Assembly: GCF_001419985.1 (NCBI RefSeq)
Contig: NZ_LJAL01000010.1
Location: 54,070-118,069 of the forward strand
Direction: 5' to 3'
DNA: 64,000 bases
From: Loktanella sp. 5RATIMAR09
GTDB taxonomy: Bacteria; Pseudomonadota; Alphaproteobacteria; Rhodobacterales; Rhodobacteraceae
Under the pieces are notes generated by a model. It saw only the letters and a program-made list of their open reading frames with translations, searched no databases and was not told the origin of the DNA. Shown in pieces: positions 8,147 to 18,188 of this stretch. A program made the translations under genes and the position numbers. Numbering within the stretch: position 1 is the stretch's first letter; the number at the start of each line of letters is the position of its first letter.

Positions 8147-8476
8147 ATGCAGTACCGCCAACATCGCTACGCAACACAGTTTCCGATCAAGCTCTCTACA
8201 CCGGCAGGTGTGTTCGAGTGTTCAGTGATCGATGTCAACAATACCGGCGCGCGCCTTGCAGGTGCAGGCCAGTTGGCACGCGGCGACAAGGTTGCGTTTC
8301 AGGTTCTCAACCATAGGGCAGAGGCAATTGTGCGCTGGGTGTCAGGAACACGTGCAGGCGTGACATTTCGCCCGCATCTGAACGATATTCAGGTCGATAC
8401 GCTGCGCTACCGTCGTGACAGGGGCAATTACCACCAACACCACGCCGGCGGCCTGCACTACCGCGAAATGCGTTAG
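8147..8476 (+). CDS. PilZ domain protein
   Basis: A 109-residue single-domain protein. It begins MQYRQHRYATQFP and has the second PilZ motif region as VIDVNNTGARL (28-37), followed by beta-strand-rich sequence. PilZ domains bind cyclic di-GMP through RxxxR and (D/N)xSxxG; here the first motif reads RQHR and the second DVNNTG, so binding residues are not strictly canonical and ligand binding is uncertain. The C-terminus is rich in His, Tyr and Arg (YHQHHAGGLHYREMR). A strong hairpin precedes the ATG. The last 4 bases overlap the convergent yciB gene. Confidence 0.82.
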   Translation: MQYRQHRYATQFPIKLSTPAGVFECSVIDVNNTGARLAGAGQLARGDKVAFQVLNHRAEAIVRWVSGTRAGVTFRPHLNDIQVDTLRYRRDRGNYHQHHAGGLHYREMR

Positions 8477-9084
8477 TCTTTTGCAGCCTCTGCAGGCTCA
8501 ATAAAATATCGCTGCAGTTTGTATATCTGCACCCACAGGAACACCATCAGAACCGCAGGGAAAGCAAAGGTTTCGAGTTTGACCCATAAATCCGTCGATT
8601 GAGTGCGCCAGATGATTTCATTGGCGATCCCGAGTGCCGCGAACATATAGCAAAGCCTGCGGGTAAAGATCATCCAGCCCTCTTTTTCCATCGGCAGGAA
8701 CTCTTCCATGACGTACTGCAAATAGCTTTGCCCGCGCAGCAGACCGATCCCTAACAGGCCGGCCATGACGCCGTAAACGATCGTGGTTTTCATTTTGAAG
8801 AAACGCTCGTCATTGAAATAGGCCGTCAGACCGCCAAAGAAGATCACCATGAAAGCAGTGAAAACCTGCATCCGGCTCAGCTTGCCTGTCAACATCCACA
8901 GCACAGCCATGGCTGCCAAAAGGATCGGGATAAAGATTAGGGCAGAGACGATAAAACCGGTATACGCGGTGCCACCAAAGGTAAACGTCTCATCCCTGAT
9001 CCGAAGATAAATCAGGAAAAACGCAAGAGTCGGCCCAAGTTCCAAGACCTGTTTCAGAATTGGATTGATGGTTTTCTCAGCCAT
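8473..9084 (-). CDS. yciB: Inner membrane septation protein A family (YciB)
   Basis: A 203-residue integral membrane protein of the YciB/IspA intracellular septation family. It has about five hydrophobic segments, starting with LGPTLAFFLIYL near residue 17, and the typical GLTAYFNDERFFKMKTTIVYG segment around residues 85-105. In E. coli YciB affects cell envelope synthesis and division; the exact function is unsettled. The ATG at 9084 has GGAG within reach (TTAAAGGAGACATCT). It starts 11 bases after the DMT transporter gene, so it is probably in an operon with it and perhaps with ftsY further upstream. A longer open frame upstream belongs to the transporter region in another frame. Confidence 0.92.
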   Translation of the reverse strand: MAEKTINPILKQVLELGPTLAFFLIYLRIRDETFTFGGTAYTGFIVSALIFIPILLAAMAVLWMLTGKLSRMQVFTAFMVIFFGGLTAYFNDERFFKMKTTIVYGVMAGLLGIGLLRGQSYLQYVMEEFLPMEKEGWMIFTRRLCYMFAALGIANEIIWRTQSTDLWVKLETFAFPAVLMVFLWVQIYKLQRYFIEPAEAAKD

Positions 9085-9095
9085 AGATGTCTCCT

Positions 9096-10007
9096 TTAAC
9101 CTCCCATTTCCACGATGACAGCGCCAAGTGCAACCAGCGTCATCAAGAACAGGCGGCGTGGCCCTACCTTTTCGCCCATAATGAACCAGCCGATCAATGC
9201 GGCAAAAACCACGGATGTTTCGCGCAACACCGCCGCTTCGCCGACTTTGTCCAACCGTGTCGCCAAAAGTACCCCGCCAAAGCTGACCCAGGCGATCAAT
9301 GCACCGATGAACCCCCGCCACATCAGCGGCCCCAGCACCAGTTGCTGCGCCATCCGCCGATAGCGCCACGCCGCCAAGAGTGGAAAATCTACGGCAGTGA
9401 CAAAGAAAAACCACGCCAGAAAGGTAAAGGGATCAGGGCTTTGGCGGACACCGTAAGCATCATAGGTCGTATAGATTGCGACCAGGATTCCACCCGCCAA
9501 GGCCCACATCAAGCCCAGCTTCAGCGTTCGCGGGTCCAGTACCTCTTCGGTCATATTCCGCACGGCCAGCAGCAGAATACCCCCGCTCAGACAGGCCACA
9601 CCGATCCACTGCACCGGGGTGAAATACTCGCCAAAAAACAGCGACGCCGCCAGAACCGTCACCAAAGGCCCCGTACCCCGCACGACCGGATAAACCACCG
9701 TATAGGCCGCCCGTTCATAGGCCATGGCCATCGTCACTTTATAGGCAAAATGGATGATAATCGCACCCACGAGGATCAGTGCCGTGGTCAGGTTGGGCCA
9801 AGGGACAACGAAAAGCGCAATAGGCGCTGACAGCACAAACAGCCAGCCATCAATCGCCCCCCGCGTTAGCCACGGATCATAGCGCCCCTTCTGCAGCGCC
9901 CCGAAAATCGCATGGGCCAGCGCCGAAACCAGCGCAAAAATAGTTGCAAGCCGCGCGCCCTCCGGCGTGTCCGAGATCGCAACCAGCCATGCACCAAGCT
10001 CGTTCAC
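9096..10007 (-). CDS. DMT family transporter (EamA-type)
   Basis: A 303-residue membrane protein with about ten hydrophobic segments in two EamA-like halves, seen from TIFALVSALAHAIFGALQKG through LMTLVALGAVIVEMGG at the C-terminus. The second EamA half contains the typical GEAAVLRETSVVFAALIGWFIMGE. Drug/metabolite transporters export or import small molecules; the substrate is not predictable here. I use the GTG at 10007 because CGGGGCG lies about 7 bases upstream and the sequence turns hydrophobic soon after. A TTG at 10073 would add 22 residues unlike a membrane leader. It lies 90 bases after ftsY and 11 before yciB, on the same strand. Confidence 0.85.
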   Translation of the reverse strand: MNELGAWLVAISDTPEGARLATIFALVSALAHAIFGALQKGRYDPWLTRGAIDGWLFVLSAPIALFVVPWPNLTTALILVGAIIIHFAYKVTMAMAYERAAYTVVYPVVRGTGPLVTVLAASLFFGEYFTPVQWIGVACLSGGILLLAVRNMTEEVLDPRTLKLGLMWALAGGILVAIYTTYDAYGVRQSPDPFTFLAWFFFVTAVDFPLLAAWRYRRMAQQLVLGPLMWRGFIGALIAWVSFGGVLLATRLDKVGEAAVLRETSVVFAALIGWFIMGEKVGPRRLFLMTLVALGAVIVEMGG

Positions 10008-10097
10008 ATGCGCCCCGAGATCCGGTTGACTGTCAGCGTCATGTCGCCCGGCACCGGTGGCGCGGAAACGCAATCAGCGATGCCACGAGCTGACGTT

Positions 10098-11330
<1,233 letters not shown>

Positions 11331-11400
11331 CTCGATCAACCGCAGCAGCCTTTCCTATCACCTAATGATGCAGGACAGGTTTGGAAAGCCTCAACGCGGT

Positions 11401-13092
11401 TTAACCCGATACCTCATCCTTGAAATGCTGCATCACCAGTTTGATCGGATTGGGGGCCGCCTGCCCCAGACCACAGATCGAGGCATCGGCCATCGCCGTG
11501 CACAGATCGGTCAGAAGGGGCTGATCCCAGGTGTCCGCCTGCATCAGTTTCACGGCCTTTTCGCAGCCCACTCGGCAAGGCGTGCATTGCCCGCAGCTTT
11601 CATCCTCGAAAAACCGCAGCATGTTCAGCGCCGCATCGCGGGCACGGTCCTGATCGGACAGCACAACGACAGCGGCAGAGCCGATAAAGGTGCCCAAGGG
11701 CTGCAACGTGTCGAAATCGAGCGGCACGTCATTGATCGACGCGGGCAACAGACCCGATGAGGGGCCACCGGGCTGATAGGCTTTGAACACATGCCCTTCG
11801 GCCATACCGCCGGCTGCGGCGATGATATCTGTGATCGTTGATCCCGCTGGCAGAAGATAGACACCGGGGGCGGCAACACGGCCGGAAACGGAATAAGACC
11901 GCAGGCCGGTGCGCCCGTTCTTTTCGACACTGCTCAGGATTTCAGGCCCTTCACGGCAAATCCGCGCGACCCAGTACAATGTCTCCACATTGTGCACCAA
12001 GGTCGGGCGGTTGAAGATCCCGACCTGTGCCACGAACGGGGGACGGTGGCGCGGAATGCCGCGTTTGCCTTCGATGCTTTCGATCATCGCGGATTCCTCG
12101 CCACAGATATAAGCGCCCGCACCGCGACGCAGATCAATATAGCCTTCCGCGACAATGCCTGCCTCCTCAAGCGCCCTGATCTCGCGTGCCAGAATCTCCA
12201 GCACCGCAGGATATTCGTCACGCATATAAATAAAGCAGGTCTCTGCCTCGACCGCCCAGGCGGCGATCAGCATTCCCTCAAGGAACACATGCGGGGTGCG
12301 TTCCAGATAGTAACGGTCCTTGAATGTCCCCGGCTCGCCCTCGTCCCCGTTCACGGCCAGATAGCGGGGGCCCGCATTGCCACGCACAAAGCCCCACTTT
12401 TTGCCCGATGGAAAACCGGCACCACCCAAACCGCGCAGGCCAGAGGCCAGCACTTTGTCTTGGACGTCCTCCCAATGGCCACCGTCGCGCAATGACCGCA
12501 GCGCTTCATAACCACCTGTTGCGACGTAATCCGCATAGCCTTGATACTCAGGCAGATGTATATGCGTTTCATCTGCTGCGATGGCCGCCTGCACCTTTTC
12601 GACCGTCGCATGGTCGATATGATTATGACCCAATTCCAGCACGGGCGCAGTATCGCAGCGCCCCATGCAGGGCGCGCGCAAAACACGGACTTTGGCAGGG
12701 TCCATCCCCTCTTCCAGTGCCGCTTTCAACTGTTGTGCACCTGCCAATTCGCATGACAGAGAATCGCAGACCCGTATCGTCAGCGCAGGCGGGGCCGCTT
12801 CGCCTTCTTTCACCACATCAAAATGGGCATAGAAGGTGGCAACCTCATAAACCTCGGCCTGGCTCAGGCGCATTTCCTCGGCCAAGGCGCGCAGATGCGC
12901 GGCAGACAGGTGGCCGTAGCTGTCTTGAATCAGATGCAAAAACTCGATCAGCAGATCACGCCGACGCGGGCGATTACCCAAGAGCGTGCGGACTTCGTCC
13001 CATGCGGCGTCATCAAGCGCACGCCCCTTGGTGCGGTGCCGCCCTTTGCCCTTGCCGGATTTCCAAACACCTTTGCGGTTGTCCAAAGCCAT
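11401..13092 (-). CDS. Fused NuoE/NuoF-like NADH-binding subunit (formate dehydrogenase beta type)
   Basis: A 563-residue fusion. The N-terminal third is NuoE-like with a [2Fe-2S] site (CDSLSC and APCMGRCD). The rest is NuoF-like: GLGGAGFPSGKKW for NADH, NGDEGEPGTFKDR for FMN, and a [4Fe-4S] site in CGQCTPCRVGCEK with a fourth Cys in SICGLG. This architecture is typical of the beta subunit of NAD-dependent formate dehydrogenase (FdsG-FdsB fused) and of HoxF-type diaphorases. The start at 13092 has GAGGAAGGG six bases upstream. The leader is unusually basic (KSGKGKGRHRTKGR). The catalytic molybdenum alpha subunit is not adjacent: ftsY follows directly, so the partner must be elsewhere or absent. 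Confidence 0.88.
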   Translation of the reverse strand: MALDNRKGVWKSGKGKGRHRTKGRALDDAAWDEVRTLLGNRPRRRDLLIEFLHLIQDSYGHLSAAHLRALAEEMRLSQAEVYEVATFYAHFDVVKEGEAAPPALTIRVCDSLSCELAGAQQLKAALEEGMDPAKVRVLRAPCMGRCDTAPVLELGHNHIDHATVEKVQAAIAADETHIHLPEYQGYADYVATGGYEALRSLRDGGHWEDVQDKVLASGLRGLGGAGFPSGKKWGFVRGNAGPRYLAVNGDEGEPGTFKDRYYLERTPHVFLEGMLIAAWAVEAETCFIYMRDEYPAVLEILAREIRALEEAGIVAEGYIDLRRGAGAYICGEESAMIESIEGKRGIPRHRPPFVAQVGIFNRPTLVHNVETLYWVARICREGPEILSSVEKNGRTGLRSYSVSGRVAAPGVYLLPAGSTITDIIAAAGGMAEGHVFKAYQPGGPSSGLLPASINDVPLDFDTLQPLGTFIGSAAVVVLSDQDRARDAALNMLRFFEDESCGQCTPCRVGCEKAVKLMQADTWDQPLLTDLCTAMADASICGLGQAAPNPIKLVMQHFKDEVSG

Positions 13093-13235
13093 CGCGCCCT
13101 TCCTCATCTCGTTGCGGTCAACATACGTCTCCGCGCGCTGTCAAACCACGCAAAAGCGACACCCAAGACGGCCAAACCGCGCAGCAATGCAATTTCCGCT
13201 ACACCATGCGGAAACCCGTGCTAACTATCCGAAAC

Positions 13236-14252
13236 ATGGAACCACGTCTTTTGCATTTCGGCCTTGCCACCCTGACCCCTGCTGCCCTGATCGGCGCCGG
13301 CGCATTTCTGGGGGGCGGTTGGGTGATTGCTGCGGTTGTTTATCTGACTGCAATGACAAGCCTGCTGGACCGGTTGATCAAGAAAGAACGCCCTGCCGGT
13401 GCGGCGTCGCAGGATGCCGCGTTATCCGTTGCGATTGCTCTGACCCATTTTTGCCTGTTGCCCGTCGTTGTATGGTCCCTCGTGAAGGCTGACCTCACGC
13501 CACTGGCGAAGATCGGAATTTTCTTCGCTGCGGGGCTTTGGTTCGGCCAGATCAGCAACGCCAATGCCCATGAACTGATCCACCGCCCCACCCGCGCCCT
13601 GCACCGGCTTGGTATGTGGTGCTACATCACGCTGTTGTTCGGGCACCATACGTCAGCGCATGTGCTGGTGCATCACCCGCAAGTAGCCACCCCTGCCGAC
13701 CCAAACACCTCGCGCAAGGGCGAAAGCCTCTATCGCTATATGATCCGCGCGTGGACAGGCTCGTTCCGCGCTGGCTACCACGCCGAAAAGGCGCGTCTGG
13801 ACCGCATCGGGCGCCCTGCATGGCGCAACCCCTATGGGGTCTATGTGGGCGGTAGTCTTCTTTGTCTGGCTTCGGCATTCCTGCTGGGCGGATGGCGGGC
13901 ACTTGTCGCCTATGGTGCGCTATCGCTATACGCGCAGTCGCAACTCCTGATGTCCGATTATGTGCAGCACTATGGGCTTGTCCGTCGCATCCGCGACAAC
14001 GGCAAACCCGAGCCTGTCTCTGCCAGACACAGTTGGAACAGCCCGCATTGGTTCTCTTCCATGATGCTGCTGAACGCCACGCGGCACTCCGATCACCACG
14101 CGCACCCTGCGCGGCCTTATCCTGAACTGGATATCCCCGACGACGCCCCTATGCTGCCCCGCCCGCTCCCGTTGATGGCGAGCATCGCGCTGATCCCCCC
14201 GCTTTGGCGGCGGATTATGGACCCGCAGGTTGAAAGGTGGCGCGATGCGTAG
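13236..14252 (+). CDS. AlkB-like membrane alkane 1-monooxygenase / fatty acid hydroxylase-type diiron protein
   Basis: A 338-residue integral membrane diiron enzyme. The three histidine boxes of alkane hydroxylases are present: HELIHR near residue 112, GHHTSAHVLVHH near 135 and RHSDHHAHP near the C-terminus. Several hydrophobic segments flank them. AlkB oxidises terminal methyl groups of alkanes using O2 and electrons from rubredoxin. No rubredoxin or reductase gene is adjacent, so electron delivery is unclear, and a different substrate (for example a fatty acyl chain) is possible. I use the ATG at 13236; an in-frame ATG at 13206 would add 10 residues and neither has a strong binding site. 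It is divergent from the diaphorase gene and overlaps the next gene by 8 bases. Confidence 0.85.
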   Translation: MEPRLLHFGLATLTPAALIGAGAFLGGGWVIAAVVYLTAMTSLLDRLIKKERPAGAASQDAALSVAIALTHFCLLPVVVWSLVKADLTPLAKIGIFFAAGLWFGQISNANAHELIHRPTRALHRLGMWCYITLLFGHHTSAHVLVHHPQVATPADPNTSRKGESLYRYMIRAWTGSFRAGYHAEKARLDRIGRPAWRNPYGVYVGGSLLCLASAFLLGGWRALVAYGALSLYAQSQLLMSDYVQHYGLVRRIRDNGKPEPVSARHSWNSPHWFSSMMLLNATRHSDHHAHPARPYPELDIPDDAPMLPRPLPLMASIALIPPLWRRIMDPQVERWRDA

Positions 14253-14631
14253 TCTGGCGATATGGCTCCTGCTTGCGACCCCTGCGGTGGCGCAAGACAC
14301 CATGACCGGCCCCGAATTTGACGCCTATGTTACGGGCCGCACCATCACATTCCGCACCGCAACCAACCCGCTTTTCGGGATCGAGCGGTATCTGGAAGGC
14401 AAACGCGTCATGTGGTCAGGCTTTGACGGCACCTGCCAATACGGCGTCTGGTTCGAAAGCAAGGGCGATATCTGTTTTCGTTATGAAGGCGATCCGGAAC
14501 ACAAGTGCTGGGAAATCTATGCAGAACCAGAGGGCCTGCGCGGGGTCTATACCACGCGGCCCGACACGACGGTGATCTACGAGGTCCCCGAAAGCGACGC
14601 AGCCCTCATCTGCAACGATTTATCGTCCTGA
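14245..14631 (+). CDS. Small exported protein, unknown function
   Basis: A 128-residue protein with a clear signal peptide (MRSLAIWLLLATPAVAQD, cleaved after AVA). The mature part has four Cys residues (GTCQYG, GDICFR, HKCWEI, ALICND), suggesting disulfides in the periplasm. I do not recognise a domain. The ATG at 14245 overlaps the end of the alkB-like gene (ATGCGTAG) and has AAAGGTGG upstream, so the two genes are probably translationally coupled. The last 12 bases overlap the convergent xseA gene. Similar short exported proteins with a WSGFDGTCQYGVW-like core occur in related bacteria as far as I recall, but without assigned function. Confidence 0.75.
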   Translation: MRSLAIWLLLATPAVAQDTMTGPEFDAYVTGRTITFRTATNPLFGIERYLEGKRVMWSGFDGTCQYGVWFESKGDICFRYEGDPEHKCWEIYAEPEGLRGVYTTRPDTTVIYEVPESDAALICNDLSS

Positions 14632-16107
14632 GCCAACCTGCAATTTGCCATCCGCAAATTCGATCTCCAGCGCGGTCGCGCCGGCGGCCGCGTCTTTGGT
14701 CGTCACCACGCCTCCGTCACCACGCACCACAGCATATCCGCGTTTGAGGGTTTCGACATAGCCCAGCGTCTCGCGCAACCGGTCCAGCGCGTCCAGCCGC
14801 GCCAGACGTTCGGCCTGCTGGCGTGAGGCGCGGTCTGACAGGCGGCGCAGCAGCACGTCCAGCCGTTCGGTATGACGCGCAATGCGGTCTTGCAAAACGC
14901 TGCCGCGCAGGCCGCGCGCAGTCTGGTCAAACGCTGTGCGCCCGTCCCGTGTCCTGCGTTTCAACGCAGGCGCGAGCCTCTCCGACAAGCCTGACAAACG
15001 CCGCTGATCCTCTGCCAAACGGCGTGACAGAATACCCGGACGCAACGCCGCCTCGCTCATCTGCAGACGCTTCTTGGCAGCAGCACCCTTCAGCGCAGAT
15101 GGCAGTCGCTCACCCAAATAGTCCAACCGCTGGCGTGGTCCTTCGACAAGCGCATCCACCTGCGGCAAGGCCCGCCCCAAATCGCGCACGCGTTGCTGGC
15201 GCTGGCCAAGACCTGTTGTCAAAGCGCGGCTCAGGCGCGCGCCCTGCTGGTCGGTCCATGCCAGCAATTCCATCCGCACAGGCACGGCCAATTCTGCCGC
15301 CGCTGTCGGGGTCGGGGCACGCATGTCCGAGACAAAATCAATCAGCGTGGTATCGGTTTCATGCCCCACCGCAGAAATCAGCGGGATCTCCGATGCCGCA
15401 GCCGCCCGCGCCACGATTTCCTCGTTAAAGCCCCAAAGATCCTCAAGCGATCCACCACCCCGCGCCACGATCAGCAAATCCGGGCGCGGCAATGCACCAC
15501 CGGGTGTGAGGGCATTGAACCCTGCAATCGCGGCTGCCACTTCGGGCGCACATTTGGCACCCTGCACCGCTACGGGCCAAACCAGAACTTTACGCGGAAA
15601 ACGGTCCCGCAGGCGGTGTAGAATATCGCGGATCACTGCGCCCGATGGTGATGTGACCACCCCGATAATTTCGGGCAGATAGGGCAAGGGTTTCTTGCGC
15701 TCAGGCGCGAAAAGCCCCTCGGCCGCAAGCGCTGCCTTGCGCTTTTCCAGCATCGCCATCAGCGCACCGGCACCGGCAGGGGCGATATCCTCGATCACCA
15801 TCTGGTATTTCGACTGACCGGGGAATGTCGTTAGCTTGCCTGTGGCAATCACCTCCATCCCCTCTTCCGGACGATGCGCCAGCCCTTGCGCACGGCCTTT
15901 CCAGATCACACCGGCCAGAACCGAGCGATCATCCTTGAGGTCCATATAGATATGGCCCGACGCAGGCCGCGACACGCGCCCCACTTCACCGCGCACGCGC
16001 ACATGTGAAAACCCGCCCTCGATCGCCTTTTTGACTGCGCCAGAAATTTCCGACACAGAAAATTCAGGGGTGTTATCGGCTGGTCCGTCGTCGAAGAGGT
16101 CCATCAT
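14620..16107 (-). CDS. xseA: Exodeoxyribonuclease VII large subunit
   Basis: A 495-residue subunit of ExoVII, which degrades single-stranded DNA from both ends to acid-soluble oligonucleotides in repair. The N-terminal OB-fold (SEISGAVKKAIEGGFSHVRV) is followed by the catalytic region with GAVIRDILHRLRDRFP, ARGGGSLEDLWGFNEE and SAVGHETDTTLIDFVSD, then a long Arg/Leu/Gln-rich coiled-coil segment and a C-terminal barrel ending in ATALEIEFADGKL. The start ATG at 16107 overlaps the stop of the upstream gene as ATGA. The small subunit gene xseB is not in this window. Confidence 0.95.
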   Translation of the reverse strand: MMDLFDDGPADNTPEFSVSEISGAVKKAIEGGFSHVRVRGEVGRVSRPASGHIYMDLKDDRSVLAGVIWKGRAQGLAHRPEEGMEVIATGKLTTFPGQSKYQMVIEDIAPAGAGALMAMLEKRKAALAAEGLFAPERKKPLPYLPEIIGVVTSPSGAVIRDILHRLRDRFPRKVLVWPVAVQGAKCAPEVAAAIAGFNALTPGGALPRPDLLIVARGGGSLEDLWGFNEEIVARAAAASEIPLISAVGHETDTTLIDFVSDMRAPTPTAAAELAVPVRMELLAWTDQQGARLSRALTTGLGQRQQRVRDLGRALPQVDALVEGPRQRLDYLGERLPSALKGAAAKKRLQMSEAALRPGILSRRLAEDQRRLSGLSERLAPALKRRTRDGRTAFDQTARGLRGSVLQDRIARHTERLDVLLRRLSDRASRQQAERLARLDALDRLRETLGYVETLKRGYAVVRGDGGVVTTKDAAAGATALEIEFADGKLQVGSGR

Positions 16108-16697
16108 ATTGCTTCACCTTTATCCTGCGCCTCTAATGGCAGGGACGAGAATTGCCATTTCAGGAAATAAGCTGTCAGGCATAGTACCCCCGCCAAAACG
16201 ACGAACAGAACCGTTTTAAAGACCAGCGCAAACACCAGTGCCAGCACACCGCTGATGCACAAGAGCATGCGCGAAATCCGCACAGTCGCAAAATCGGGAT
16301 CCGGCCAGAACTGCACCTGTGCGCGGCCAAATTCTTCCGCGTAATGATCCAATGTACGCCCATAGGCCGGATCATCCGCAAACGGCATCGGATCATCGGG
16401 GCGATAAATGGTGCGGCCAATGATACGGGGACAAAAGTCGTCGAAATACGCTTTTTTATCCTGCACGTGCATCTTCCAGACGACATCCACGATGGGTGAC
16501 GGCACAAGCGTTTCACCTGTACTGCCCACCAGATACATAAAACGGCGGTATTCCTCGACGAGGATGTAACAGACATCAACCGAATGGCCCGTTTCCTCGT
16601 GCAGACGGTCCACCAGTGACCGCGTCAGGGGACGCTCATGAAAGCTGTAGCCTTCAAGGCGGTGCCAAAGCCGTCGGTCCTTTTTGATCGGTTTCAT
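16104..16697 (-). CDS. Glycine-rich-domain-protein-like (GRDP-like) membrane protein
   Basis: A 197-residue protein. The middle segment PSPIVDVVWKMHVQDKKAYFDDFC resembles the GRDP-like domain (PF07173), best known from plants and fungi, where PS.xVDxxWHxH..YxxDFC is the core; here the first His of the WHxH pattern is replaced by Lys (WKMH). The C-terminus has two adjacent hydrophobic helices (ISRMLLCISGVLALVFALVF and VLFVVLAGVLCLTAYFL), so it is probably membrane anchored with the domain in the cytoplasm. Function is unknown. The start is uncertain: the ATG at 16697 is chosen, with ATG at 16733 also possible. It ends in an ATGA overlap with xseA, implying cotranscription. Confidence 0.65.
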   Translation of the reverse strand: MKPIKKDRRLWHRLEGYSFHERPLTRSLVDRLHEETGHSVDVCYILVEEYRRFMYLVGSTGETLVPSPIVDVVWKMHVQDKKAYFDDFCPRIIGRTIYRPDDPMPFADDPAYGRTLDHYAEEFGRAQVQFWPDPDFATVRISRMLLCISGVLALVFALVFKTVLFVVLAGVLCLTAYFLKWQFSSLPLEAQDKGEAI

Positions 16698-16858
16698 TCT
16701 TGCGTCTATGCTCGCGCCGGTTGTCCCGCGCATCACATTAGTCGCATGCGGGCCGCGCGCCAACCACCAGTGACCAAAAACCTTCGGCTTGGGTGACACT
16801 TGCGGTCATGCCATCACCACCTTAGAACCGTGGCATTTCAATTCTTGCAGGGACGAAT

Positions 16859-18121
16859 ATGAACATTCTCATTTTGGGCAGTGGCGGGCGTGAACATAGC
16901 CTGGCCTGGGCCGTCAAGCAGAACCCAAAATGCGATCGCCTGATTGTTGCCCCCGGAAATGCCGGGATCGCAGCCCATGCGGAATGTGCGGACATCAACA
17001 TTCTTGACGGCGATGCGGTGGCGACATTCGCTGAAGAGAACGCCATCGATTTCACCATTATCGGCCCCGAAGCCCCCCTTGCGGCCGGTGTGGCCGACCG
17101 GCTGCGCAGCGCCGGGTTTCTGGTCTTCGGCCCCAGTCAGGCGGCGGCCCAGCTTGAGGCATCAAAGTCCTTTACCAAAGCCATCTGTGACGCGGCAGGC
17201 GCACCGACAGCTGCCTATGCGCATTTCACTGACGCGGACGCCGCCCGCGCCTACATCCGCGCGCAAGGTGCACCGATTGTGGTCAAGGCGGACGGGCTAG
17301 CTGCCGGCAAAGGCGTGATCGTGGCCATGTCGGAGGACGAAGCACTTGCCGCGATCGACGACATGTTCGACGGCAGCTTTGGTGCGGCAGGTGCCGAGGT
17401 GGTGATCGAAGAATTCATGGACGGTGAGGAAGCCTCGTTCTTTGTGCTCTGTGACGGCAAAACCATCCTGCCCGTGGGGACCGCCCAGGACCATAAACGC
17501 GCCTTTGACGGCGACACCGGCCCGAACACAGGCGGCATGGGCGCTTACTCGCCTGCACCTGTGATGACCGATGCGATAACACAAAAGGCGCTGGACGAAA
17601 TCATCGCGCCCACAATGGACGAGATGCGCAAGCGCGGCACCCCCTTCCAAGGTGTGCTTTTTGTCGGCCTGATGATCCAGAACGGCCAGCCGCGTCTGGT
17701 AGAATACAACGTCCGTTTCGGCGATCCTGAATGCCAGTGCCTGATGATGCGTCTGGGGGGACAGATCCTTGATCTGTTGCAGGCCTGCGCCGAAGAGCGA
17801 CTGGATGAAATGCAGGTCAACTGGGCGGATGATCACGCCCTGAACATCGTCATGGCAGCAAAGGGGTATCCCGGCAGCTATGCAAAAGGCACTGTGATCG
17901 GCGGGCTCGACAGCCAACCCGAAGACAGCCACCATATGATATTTCACGCAGGCACCGCGCTGAAAGACGGGCAGATCACAGCTGCGGGCGGACGCGTTTT
18001 GAACGTGACAGCACGCGGGGCAACTTTGGCCGAGGCACATGAACGGGCCTATGCGATGGCCCAGACGATCGACTGGCCCGACGGTTTTTACCGGTCCGAC
18101 ATCGGCTGGCGGGCACTCTGA
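16859..18121 (+). CDS. purD: Phosphoribosylamine--glycine ligase
   Basis: A 420-residue ATP-grasp enzyme for step two of purine synthesis, joining glycine to 5-phosphoribosylamine. The N-terminal [12 protein letters not shown] motif, ATP-grasp [41 protein letters not shown] and [13 protein letters not shown] are all present. The ATG at 16859 has CAGGGACG upstream. It is divergent from the GRDP-like/xseA unit and is followed by a strong bidirectional terminator shared with carD. No other pur gene lies nearby, so it is probably transcribed alone. Confidence 0.97.
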   Translation: MNILILGSGGREHSLAWAVKQNPKCDRLIVAPGNAGIAAHAECADINILDGDAVATFAEENAIDFTIIGPEAPLAAGVADRLRSAGFLVFGPSQAAAQLEASKSFTKAICDAAGAPTAAYAHFTDADAARAYIRAQGAPIVVKADGLAAGKGVIVAMSEDEALAAIDDMFDGSFGAAGAEVVIEEFMDGEEASFFVLCDGKTILPVGTAQDHKRAFDGDTGPNTGGMGAYSPAPVMTDAITQKALDEIIAPTMDEMRKRGTPFQGVLFVGLMIQNGQPRLVEYNVRFGDPECQCLMMRLGGQILDLLQACAEERLDEMQVNWADDHALNIVMAAKGYPGSYAKGTVIGGLDSQPEDSHHMIFHAGTALKDGQITAAGGRVLNVTARGATLAEAHERAYAMAQTIDWPDGFYRSDIGWRAL

Positions 18122-18136
18122 TAACGAAAAAGAAAC

Positions 18137-18166
18137 GGCCACACTTGATGCAAAGTGTGGCCTTTT
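18137..18166. terminator. Bidirectional terminator between purD and carD
   Basis: GGCCACACTT (18137-18146) pairs with AAGTGTGGCC (18153-18162). TTTT follows on the plus strand, and GTTTCTTTTT follows on the minus strand. It can end transcription of both convergent genes. Confidence 0.88.
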
Positions 18167-18188
18167 CAGTCTTTAGATATCGAAGCGC

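Noticed and set aside
12324..13235. Long plus-strand open frame running antisense to the NuoEF-like gene into alkB
   Set aside because: The upstream part is Pro/Arg/His-rich with no family likeness and opposes a clear gene; only the part from about 13236 is AlkB-like.
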